Positions 33,168 to 39,974 of a stretch of DNA of 64,000 nucleotides are shown piece after piece. The DNA is from an uncultured Lachnospiraceae bacterium. GTDB lineage: Bacteria > Bacillota > Clostridia > Lachnospirales > Lachnospiraceae. The notes below the pieces were generated by a model. That model was not told where the DNA came from. It saw only the letters and a list, made by a program, of their open reading frames with translations, and did not search any database. The position numbers and the translations under genes were made by a program. The DNA lies in contig CAJUDS010000008.1 of assembly GCA_910585345.1 (NCBI GenBank), positions 6,016-70,015 on the forward strand, given 5' to 3'. Every line of letters starts with the position of its first letter. The stretch's first letter is position 1.

Positions 33168-33237
33168 GCAGGAGGGAATGTTTTGCGAACATTTAGAATT
33201 GTTTTTTTGATAACTGCGCGGCATAAATTTCTGTTCG
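33168..33237. repeat. Dispersed repeat shared with 19857-19928
   Basis: See the partner copy: common blocks CGCAGGA.GGAA, ACATTT, AATTGTTTTT and ATAAATTTCTGTTC. It lies between the operon terminator and smsC, 102 bp before the smsC start. Confidence 0.5.
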
Positions 33238-33338
33238 TACGCCGGGCTCTTTTTGATTGCCCCTTTTCTAATCGGCATGAATATAGTATAGTTATAGGAA
33301 ACGTCACTAAATTTTTACCGAAGATGGAGGCGGGAATG

Positions 33339-34076
33339 ATGTTGGAACTAAAAAATATTTCTTTTCAGGTTTCGGATGATTCCAGAGAAAAGGAAATTCT
33401 GAAAAATGTAAGTTTTGTGTTACAGGAAAATAGATTTACGGTAATTACGGGCCCGAACGGAGGAGGGAAGTCTACTCTGGCAAAGATCATTGCAGGGATT
33501 GAAAAGCCGACTTCCGGACAAATCTTTTTTAATGGAGAGGATATTACGGAGCGGAGCGTGACGGAACGGGCAAAGATGGGCATCAGCTATGCTTTTCAAC
33601 AGCCGGTGCGGTTTAAAGGCGTGACGGTGCTGGATTTGCTGCGTCTGGCGGTAGGGAAAAAGGTTTCCGCTGCAGATGCATGCCAGTATTTGTCCGAGGT
33701 GGGGCTTTGTGCAAAAGATTATATCAATCGTGAGGTAAATGCGAGTTTGTCGGGCGGGGAGATCAAACGGATTGAAATTGCAACCGTGATTGCAAGGGGG
33801 ACTATGGTTTCCGTATTTGATGAGCCGGAGGCGGGCATTGACTTGTGGAGTTTTCAGAATTTGATTCGGGTATTTGAAAAAATGCATGACAAGATGCATG
33901 GCTCGATACTGGTTATTTCGCATCAGGAACGCATTTTGAGGACCGCAGATGAGATTTTGGTTATTGCGGACGGAGAAGTGGCGGACCAGGGCGCCAGAGA
34001 GGAGATATTACCTTCGCTGTTGTCCACGGAAAGCAGTGTAAGCGGTTGTAAATATTGGCAGAAGGGGGAGGTATAG
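33339..34076 (+). CDS. SmsC/SufC-type ATPase for Fe-S cluster assembly
   Basis: A 245-residue ABC-type ATPase that works with SufB/D-like scaffold proteins and not with a membrane transporter. Walker A is GPNGGGKST (38-46), the signature is LSGGEIKR (137-144), and Walker B with catalytic Glu is VSVFDEPEAG (158-167). EIKRIEIA and the DEPEAGID form are typical of SufC. The ATG at 33339 has GGAGG eight bases upstream; the ATG at 33336 is an alternative. The frame upstream to 33183 is not part of the gene. The next gene begins at the very next base, so the pair is translated together. Confidence 0.88.
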   Translation: MLELKNISFQVSDDSREKEILKNVSFVLQENRFTVITGPNGGGKSTLAKIIAGIEKPTSGQIFFNGEDITERSVTERAKMGISYAFQQPVRFKGVTVLDLLRLAVGKKVSAADACQYLSEVGLCAKDYINREVNASLSGGEIKRIEIATVIARGTMVSVFDEPEAGIDLWSFQNLIRVFEKMHDKMHGSILVISHQERILRTADEILVIADGEVADQGAREEILPSLLSTESSVSGCKYWQKGEV

Positions 34077-35003
34077 ATGAAAGTGTTTGATTCTATCCAG
34101 GAGAATCTGTTAGAAGCGGTAGCCGGGTTTCATGAGATTCCGGCAGGAGCGTTCAATATCCGTGCCAACGGGGAGACGGCGGCGCGAAACTGCACGGAAC
34201 ATATTACGGTGGAGCCGAAGGCGGACGGAACGGGGATTGTTGTCACGATTGCGCCGGGCACGATAAAGGAAAGCGTGCATATGCCGGTGATTGTCAGCCG
34301 TTCTGGCTTGCGTGAAACGGTATACAATGATTTTTATATTGGCGAGGGTGCGGATGTAACGATCATTGCAGGCTGTGGTATTCATAATGGCGGGGAGGAA
34401 TCGAGCAGGCACGACGGTGTCCATAGATTTTTTGTCGCCCGGAATGCGAAGATCAAATATATAGAAAAGCATTATGGGAGCGGTGATGGAAGAGGGGAGC
34501 GGATTATGAATCCCCGCACGGTGATCGAGATCGAGGAAAACGGTTATATGGAGATGGACACGGTGCAGATCAGGGGAGTGGATTCGACGGTCAGAAATAC
34601 GGAAGCCAGATTGGCGGCGGGAGCCAGACTGGTGGTACTGGAACGCCTGATGACACACGGAAACCAGAAGGCAGAGAGCTATTTCAGGGTAGCGATGAAC
34701 GGGAAAGGCGCAGGTGCGAATATCGTATCGCGTTCCGTAGCGAAGGATGACTCGTTTCAACTGTTCTCTTCTAATATAGAAGGCAACGCAGAATGCAGCG
34801 GTCATACGGAGTGCGATGCGATCATTATGGGGAATGCTAAAATCAGCGCAGTTCCGGAGATCACAGCCAATCATCCGGACGCAGCGCTGATTCATGAAGC
34901 GGCGATCGGTAAAATTGCCGGAGAGCAGATTGTTAAGTTGATGACGCTTGGCCTGACAGAGAAAGAGGCCGAGGAGCAAATCATCAGCGGATTTTTGAAA
35001 TGA
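34077..35003 (+). CDS. SmsB/SufB-D-type scaffold protein, short form
   Basis: A 308-residue protein of the SufBD family, much shorter than SufB (about 465) or SufD (about 420). The C-terminal beta-helix core is clear: RNTEARLAAGARLVVLERLMTHG, SRSVAKDDSFQLFSSNIEGNAECSGHTECDAI and HPDAALIHEAAIGKIAGEQIVKLMTLGLTEKEAEEQIISGFL. Candidate active-site residues are the Cys pair in ECSGHTEC and the His-Glu in LIHEAAIG. With only SmsC beside it and no sufD, sufS or sufU, it fits the minimal SMS (SmsCB) machinery described for anaerobes. It may serve the Fe-S dehydratase upstream, which is inference. Confidence 0.85.
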   Translation: MKVFDSIQENLLEAVAGFHEIPAGAFNIRANGETAARNCTEHITVEPKADGTGIVVTIAPGTIKESVHMPVIVSRSGLRETVYNDFYIGEGADVTIIAGCGIHNGGEESSRHDGVHRFFVARNAKIKYIEKHYGSGDGRGERIMNPRTVIEIEENGYMEMDTVQIRGVDSTVRNTEARLAAGARLVVLERLMTHGNQKAESYFRVAMNGKGAGANIVSRSVAKDDSFQLFSSNIEGNAECSGHTECDAIIMGNAKISAVPEITANHPDAALIHEAAIGKIAGEQIVKLMTLGLTEKEAEEQIISGFLK

Positions 35004-35010
35004 TGTCCGG

Positions 35011-35313
35011 TTATAGTCTGATTCCTTCCTGGGCGATATATTTGATGCCGAGGAAGGATTTCAGACGGAAAGTAATCGTATCTGCGTATTCCAGACGATA
35101 AGGCGGCAACAGTACCTGTCCCATATCTGTGGCTAGACTGCGGAAGTTTTTTGCGGTTATCAAAAATGTGGCTTGTTTTTCGTTGGTGAAATGTACATGC
35201 AGCTCCGTGATTGCAAAGTCGGAACTGTTGCTGGAAATGACTTCTATGGCGATGTTCTTTTTGCTCTTCTGACGCATATATTTTTGAAGGGATGGCTCAT
35301 AGATAAAATTCAT
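35011..35313 (-). CDS. Unknown 100-residue protein, co-translated with CarD-like gene
   Basis: I do not recognise this family. The protein is soluble and predicted alpha/beta: an N-terminal helix (EPSLQKYMRQKSKKN), then alternating short strands (AIEVIS, ITELHVHFT, ATFLITAKNF, YADTITFRL). There is no Cys, so no obvious metal site, despite a loose N-terminal resemblance to HesB/IscA proteins. Its ATG overlaps the stop of the CarD-like gene by four bases (ATGA), which strongly suggests coupled translation and a shared process. It converges on smsB with a gap of 7 bp. Confidence 0.6.
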   Translation of the reverse strand: MNFIYEPSLQKYMRQKSKKNIAIEVISSNSSDFAITELHVHFTNEKQATFLITAKNFRSLATDMGQVLLPPYRLEYADTITFRLKSFLGIKYIAQEGIRL

Positions 35314-35831
35314 AGGATTTTTTCCTGATGATAGTCGGATAAGGTGTCTGCAATAATCTGGCGCATTTCATTTTTTTCTTTTCCCAGTGCGAATGCCAGT
35401 TCCGCATACAGATTGTCTTCTGCCAGTTTAAAATACCGTTCGTCTGTGGCAGTGCTTTTCTTGCCCTGCTCAAACCGTTGTTTTTTTCTCAAATACAAAT
35501 TTTTTATAATACTGACAAGCGCTGTAGGATCGCAGCTGTGAATGGCTTCCTTATATGCCTGTTCACGCAGTTTGTCATTTGTAATCCAGGCGGCTTCCAC
35601 TTCCGGAATTTTCCGTATGACTTCTTTTGCCTCCTCTGCGCTTAATACTTTTCGGAGACTTTGCTCTGCCGTATCTGTCGGTACATATAATTTGGAATTT
35701 TTGCTGTCAATTGGTATTAGTAAATAGTAGAGTTTGTTTTTGTCCGCATTTGGCATGTCCAGATGAAGAGTATCCTCTACCCGGCATATACCGCTGTTTG
35801 CTTTGATTACATAGTCTCCGATTTCATACAC
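35310..35831 (-). CDS. CarD-family transcriptional regulator
   Basis: A 173-residue protein with an N-terminal CarD/CdnL RNA-polymerase-interaction domain (VYEIGDYVIKANSGICRVEDTLHL, then YYLLIPIDSKNSKLYVPTD) and an all-helical C-terminal domain. CarD proteins bind the RNA polymerase beta subunit and modulate open-complex stability. The start is a GTG at 35831, preceded by AAAGGAGTG. The in-frame extension to 35906 has no CarD homology or binding site. It is first in a two-gene - strand unit. Confidence 0.88.
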   Translation of the reverse strand: MYEIGDYVIKANSGICRVEDTLHLDMPNADKNKLYYLLIPIDSKNSKLYVPTDTAEQSLRKVLSAEEAKEVIRKIPEVEAAWITNDKLREQAYKEAIHSCDPTALVSIIKNLYLRKKQRFEQGKKSTATDERYFKLAEDNLYAELAFALGKEKNEMRQIIADTLSDYHQEKIL

Positions 35832-35974
35832 GATAATCACTCCTTTTTGTGTGATATAATCATAATTAATGGGTTCTATTTTTATTCTAACATAAAAAAT
35901 ATACAAAAATCAAAGGTATTTTCCATAAAAATGCACAATTTAAAGGAGTGGAATGCAGAATATACAAATAAAAC

Positions 35975-36049
35975 GCCCCGGTTTTGTACCGTGTATCGTA
36001 TCCGCCATTTTACGACAGATACAATCCGGTACAAACCGGGGCATTTTTT
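35975..36049 (-). terminator. Long hairpin terminator after the spore protein gene
   Basis: GCCCCGGTTTTGTACCG pairs with CGGTACAAACCGGGGC (one bulge), and the interior TGTATCGTA/TACG.CAGATACA also pairs. On the - strand it ends GGGGCGTTTTATTT, 70 bases after the spore-protein stop. On the + strand it also ends in a T-run, so it can stop transcription in both directions. Confidence 0.85.
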
Positions 36050-36119
36050 ACCGTATGGTTAATTCTCTACGATAAAATCAATATTCCGATCACGTTGTTA
36101 TCTTTTTTACAGCGCCTTT

Positions 36120-36323
36120 TTATTTCATCTGTTCTTCCTGACGCTTGATCATTCTGCGGACCATTTCTCCGCCGATGCTTCCGGCTTCTTTAGAAGTAAG
36201 ATCGCCGTTGTAACCTTCTTTTAAGCTGATACCCAGTTCAGATGCAACCTCGGTTTTAAAACGATCCATAGCGGCCTTTGCTTCCGGCACTTCTGTTCTG
36301 TTACTTCTGCTTGAACTTGCCAT
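36120..36323 (-). CDS. Alpha/beta-type small acid-soluble spore protein
   Basis: A 67-residue DNA-binding protein that coats and protects spore DNA. The two conserved blocks are present: the germination protease site in FKTEVASELGI (residues 22-32), and YNGDLTSKEAGSIGGEMVRRMI (residues 38-59). GGAGGTGAAAGTAAC gives a strong binding site. Such genes are transcribed by forespore sigma-G; I could not identify a convincing sigma-G promoter. It shows that the organism is a spore former. Confidence 0.95.
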   Translation of the reverse strand: MASSSRSNRTEVPEAKAAMDRFKTEVASELGISLKEGYNGDLTSKEAGSIGGEMVRRMIKRQEEQMK

Positions 36324-36370
36324 GTTACTTTCACCTCCGTAAATTTCTTTTTTGTTTACTCTGTAATTTA

Positions 36371-36446
36371 TTCTTCAAGATAAGTGGGAGTTTGTACTTA
36401 TCCTGAAGAAAATCTTCTTTGTAAGTACTTGTCTCGCTTATCTTGA
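36371..36446. repeat. Nested inverted repeats upstream of the spore protein gene
   Basis: TTCTTCAAGATAAGT (36371-36385) and ACTTATCCTGAAGAA (36396-36410) form a 15-bp stem with one mismatch and a 10-base loop. A further arm, CTTATCTTGA (36437-36446), can also pair with TCAAGATAAG (36375-36384), so two structures compete. This is the divergent region between the spore protein and tig. Confidence 0.6.
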
Positions 36447-36499
36447 TGTTAGTATTTACGAAATGAAATGAATTATAATGGTAAGTTTTTCAAGAATTC

Positions 36500-36528
36500 T
36501 TGCGCTTTTAAAAGGCGTATGCTATAAT
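36500..36528 (+). promoter_or_regulatory. Promoter of the tig-clpP-clpX-lon-engB block
   Basis: TTGCGC (36500-36505), a 17-bp spacer and a perfect TATAAT (36523-36528), with TGC before the -10. It lies 114 bp upstream of tig. No CIRCE or CtsR-like heptad repeat is seen here. Confidence 0.75.
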
Positions 36529-36641
36529 TCTAAAATGACTGTGAATATGGGAGAATGTCTCATTTTTAATTGAACTGATAAAAAATAAAAGAGAGTCACT
36601 AAGGAGAGCCGCAGACGGTAAATGCAAGGAGGAAATCAAAA

Positions 36642-37976
36642 ATGGGTTTACAGGTGGAAAAATTGGAAAACAATATGGCAAAGCTGACAATTGAGGTGCC
36701 GGCGGAAAAACTGGAAGAAGCCATTCAGAAAGCTTATAACAAAAATAAAAATAAAATCAGCGTTCCCGGTTTCAGAAAAGGAAAGGTGCCCCGTCAGATC
36801 ATTGAGAGAATGTACGGAAAGGAAGTATTTTATGAGGACGCAGCGAATGAGCTGATTCCTGATGCTTATGCAAAGGCTCTGGAAGAGTGTGAGGAGAAGA
36901 TTGTATCTTCACCGAAAATCGATGTGACACAGATCGAGGCGGGGAAGCCGTTCATTTTTACGGCGGAGGTGGCATTAAAGCCGGAAGTGAAGCTGGGTAA
37001 ATACAAAGGCGTTAAGGTGGAGAAACAGGTAATCGAGGTAACTGAGGACGAAATCAACGCAGAGATCGAAAAAGAGCGAGAAAGTAATGCAAGAACGATA
37101 GAAGTAGAAGGCCGATCCATTGAAAACGGTGATATCGCTACGATAGATTTCGAGGGATTTGTGGACGGCGAGGCTTTTGAAGGCGGTAAGGGAGAGAACT
37201 ATCCGCTGACAATCGGTTCCGGTTCTTTTATTCCGGGTTTTGAGGAACAACTGATTGGTAAAAACAAAGAGGAAGAAGTGGAAGTTCATGTAACATTCCC
37301 GGAGGATTATCATGCGGAAGATCTGAAAGGGAAGGACGCGCTGTTTAAGGTAGCTGTCAAAGAGGTAAAAACGAAAGAACTGCCTGAACTGAACGACGAG
37401 TTCGCAAGCGAGGTATCCGAGTTTGAAACGCTCGCTGAATATAAGGAAGATATTCGGAAGAAATTAACGGAAAAGAAAGAAAAAGAAGCAAAGAACGCAA
37501 AGGAAGAAGCGGTAATCGATGCTATCATTGCGGATGCGGCTATGGATATCCCGGATGCGATGATGGAGACACAGCAGAGACAGATTGTGGACGAGTTTGC
37601 CCAGAGGCTGCAGATGCAGGGACTTTCTCTTGAGCAGTATTTCCAGTTTACGGGACTTGACGGCCAGAAGCTGTTGGAACAGGTAAAACCGCAGGCGGAG
37701 AGAAAGATCAAATCCAGACTGGTGCTGGAGGCTGTCGTTGCTGCCGAAGGTATTGAGCCTACCGAGGAAGATTATGAGAATGAGATTGCAAGGATGGCGG
37801 AAGTCTATAATATGGAAGCAGATAAGGTGAAAGAGATGCTTGGCGGCAATGAAAATGCCAAAAAGGAGCTTCTGGAAGACCTTGCAGTCACAAAGGCTGT
37901 CCGCTTTGTAGTAGACGAAGCCAAGGAAACAAAAGCAAGAAAATCGACAAAAACAAAGTCGGTAAAGGCAGAATAA
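36642..37976 (+). CDS. tig: Trigger factor (ribosome-associated chaperone)
   Basis: A 444-residue chaperone and peptidyl-prolyl isomerase at the nascent-chain exit. The N-terminal ribosome-binding signature FRKGKVPRQIIE is at about residues 44-55. The FKBP-type domain spans about 150-240 (IATIDFEGFVDGEAFEGGKGENY and GSGSFIPGFEEQLIG). The C-terminal helical chaperone arms follow and end in a Lys-rich tail. AAGGAGG lies before the ATG. Gene order tig-clpP-clpX-lon is standard in this group. Confidence 0.97.
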   Translation: MGLQVEKLENNMAKLTIEVPAEKLEEAIQKAYNKNKNKISVPGFRKGKVPRQIIERMYGKEVFYEDAANELIPDAYAKALEECEEKIVSSPKIDVTQIEAGKPFIFTAEVALKPEVKLGKYKGVKVEKQVIEVTEDEINAEIEKERESNARTIEVEGRSIENGDIATIDFEGFVDGEAFEGGKGENYPLTIGSGSFIPGFEEQLIGKNKEEEVEVHVTFPEDYHAEDLKGKDALFKVAVKEVKTKELPELNDEFASEVSEFETLAEYKEDIRKKLTEKKEKEAKNAKEEAVIDAIIADAAMDIPDAMMETQQRQIVDEFAQRLQMQGLSLEQYFQFTGLDGQKLLEQVKPQAERKIKSRLVLEAVVAAEGIEPTEEDYENEIARMAEVYNMEADKVKEMLGGNENAKKELLEDLAVTKAVRFVVDEAKETKARKSTKTKSVKAE

Positions 37977-38048
37977 CAGGATATTTTAAATGACAGGTAT
38001 AGTCTGTCACAGTCAGGAATACACTGAAAAGGACAAGGAGGCGTTATT

Positions 38049-38639
38049 ATGAGCTTAGTACCTTATGTCATTGAACAAACAAGCAGGGGCGAGCGTTCCT
38101 ACGATATTTATTCAAGGCTTTTAAAAGACAGAATCATTTTTTTAGGCGAAGAAGTCAACGAAGTCACAGCAAGTCTTGTAGTGGCACAGATGCTTTTTTT
38201 AGAGGCGGAGGATCCGGAGAAGGACATACAACTCTATATTAATAGTCCTGGCGGCAGTGTAACGGCGGGACTGGCAATTTATGACACAATGCACTATATT
38301 AAATGCGATGTCGCTACGATTTGTATCGGTATGGCAGCCAGCATGGGTGCATTTTTGCTGGCAGGAGGTACGAAGGGCAAGAGAAGTGCGCTTCCGAATG
38401 CAGAAATCATGATTCATCAGCCATTGGGCGGGACACAGGGTCAGGCGACGGAAATTGAAATTGCCGCGAAACATATCCTGAAGACAAAAGAAAAATTGAA
38501 CAAAATGCTTGCAGAAAACACAGGCAGGCCATATGATGTGATCTGTGCGGATACGGAAAGAGACAATTGGAAGAGCGCAGAGGAAGCATTGGAATATGGT
38601 CTGATCGACAAAGTCATTACGTTCAGGCCGACAGTATAG
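38049..38639 (+). CDS. clpP: ATP-dependent Clp protease proteolytic subunit
   Basis: A 196-residue serine protease forming the tetradecameric barrel that degrades proteins fed by ClpX or other ATPases. The catalytic triad is readable: Ser98 in GMAASMGAF, His123 in MIHQPLGG, and Asp172 in ERDNWKSAEEALEYGLID. INSPGGSVTAG is the conserved strand. CAAGGAGGC lies upstream of the ATG. clpX follows after 22 bp. Confidence 0.98.
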   Translation: MSLVPYVIEQTSRGERSYDIYSRLLKDRIIFLGEEVNEVTASLVVAQMLFLEAEDPEKDIQLYINSPGGSVTAGLAIYDTMHYIKCDVATICIGMAASMGAFLLAGGTKGKRSALPNAEIMIHQPLGGTQGQATEIEIAAKHILKTKEKLNKMLAENTGRPYDVICADTERDNWKSAEEALEYGLIDKVITFRPTV

Positions 38640-38661
38640 TTGAAGGAGATAGTAGGTTGAG

Positions 38662-39915
38662 ATGACAAAAAATTCTGACGATAAAGTAAGATGCTCTTTC
38701 TGTAATAAGACGCAGGAACAGGTCAGAAAACTGATAGCCGGACCGGCGGGAGTATATATCTGTGACGAGTGCATTGATATCTGTGCGGAAATCATGGAGG
38801 AAGAGTACGAAGATGAGCCTGCGCAGGAGAGCGTGGATATTAATCTTTTAAAGCCGGCAGAGATTAAGGAGTTTCTGGATGATTATGTCATTGGCCAGGA
38901 AGCTGCGAAAAAGGTGCTGTCGGTAGCTGTATATAATCATTACAAGCGTGTGCTGGCGCCGAAAGGGCTGAATGAAGTAGAGCTGCAAAAGAGCAATATT
39001 TTGATGGTGGGGCCCACCGGTTCGGGAAAGACATATCTGGCACAGACGCTTGCTAAAATTATCAATGTACCGTTTGCCATTGCCGATGCGACGACATTGA
39101 CGGAAGCAGGGTATGTGGGCGAAGATGTGGAGAATATTCTTCTGAAGCTGATTCAGGCGGCGGAGTATGATGTGGAGCGCGCCCAGTACGGGATTATCTA
39201 CATTGATGAAATTGACAAAATTACCAAAAAAGGCGAAAATGTATCGATTACGCGGGATGTTTCCGGTGAAGGCGTGCAGCAGGCGCTTTTAAAAATCATA
39301 GAAGGAACGGCAGCGAGCGTGCCTCCGCAGGGCGGCAGGAAGCATCCGCATCAGGAATTGATTCAAATCGATACTTCCAACATTTTATTTATCTGCGGCG
39401 GCGCCTTTGACGGTCTGGACAAAATCGTAGAGGAGAGACTCAATCATAAGATTATCGGTTTCAATGCCAGAATGGGCGCCAGAACAACGAAGGAGATCGG
39501 TGAGATACTGGGAGAAGTGACGCCGCAGGATCTGGTAAAATTCGGTTTAATTCCCGAGTTTGTAGGCAGGGTGCCGATTAATGTGTCACTGGAAGGGTTA
39601 GATGAAGAAGCGCTTGTACGTATCTTAAAAGAACCGAAAAACGCACTGATCAAACAGTACCAGAGATTGTTTGAATTTGATCATGTGGATTTACGCTTTG
39701 AAGATGATGCAATTGTAGAGATTGCAAAAAAAGCGCTGGAAAGAAAAACGGGAGCCAGAGGACTCCGCTCTATTATGGAAAATGTGCTGATGGACGTCAT
39801 GTACCGGATTCCTTCGGATGACACGATTGTGCAGTGTATTATTACAAAGGAAGTAATAGAGGGAGGAAGCGAACCGCTGGTTGTACATCGTGAAGTCAAG
39901 AGAAAAGCGAGATAA
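38662..39915 (+). CDS. clpX: ATP-dependent Clp protease ATP-binding subunit ClpX
   Basis: A 417-residue AAA+ unfoldase. The N-terminal zinc-binding domain has CSFCNKTQEQ...CDECIDIC (Cys at about 11, 14, 33 and 36). Walker A is GPTGSGKTYLAQ (about 115-126), and Walker B is IIYIDEIDKI. The substrate pore loop GYVGEDVE and the IGF loop for docking ClpP (HKIIGFNARMG) are present. It is followed by a short hairpin and lon. Confidence 0.98.
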   Translation: MTKNSDDKVRCSFCNKTQEQVRKLIAGPAGVYICDECIDICAEIMEEEYEDEPAQESVDINLLKPAEIKEFLDDYVIGQEAAKKVLSVAVYNHYKRVLAPKGLNEVELQKSNILMVGPTGSGKTYLAQTLAKIINVPFAIADATTLTEAGYVGEDVENILLKLIQAAEYDVERAQYGIIYIDEIDKITKKGENVSITRDVSGEGVQQALLKIIEGTAASVPPQGGRKHPHQELIQIDTSNILFICGGAFDGLDKIVEERLNHKIIGFNARMGARTTKEIGEILGEVTPQDLVKFGLIPEFVGRVPINVSLEGLDEEALVRILKEPKNALIKQYQRLFEFDHVDLRFEDDAIVEIAKKALERKTGARGLRSIMENVLMDVMYRIPSDDTIVQCIITKEVIEGGSEPLVVHREVKRKAR

Positions 39916-39926
39916 TACGCAGGATA

Positions 39927-39954
39927 AGCGCCGCTAATGAGTGTTAGTGGCGCT
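39927..39954 (+). promoter_or_regulatory. Intercistronic hairpin clpX-lon
   Basis: AGCGCCGCTAA pairs with TTAGTGGCGCT around TGAGTG. It is followed by TTACGC and not a T-run, so it is more likely an mRNA-stabilising or processing structure or a weak attenuator than a full terminator. Confidence 0.5.
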
Positions 39955-39974
39955 TTACGCATAAAGGAGTACGG

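Noticed and set aside
33183..33338. N-terminal extension of the SmsC ATPase
   Set aside because: The extension lies in a dispersed repeat and lacks ABC homology. GGAGG directly precedes the ATG at 33336/33339.
36324..36480. Sigma-G promoter for the spore protein gene
   Set aside because: I looked for paired GNATR and CATNNTA motifs at about 18 bp on the - strand and found no convincing pair.
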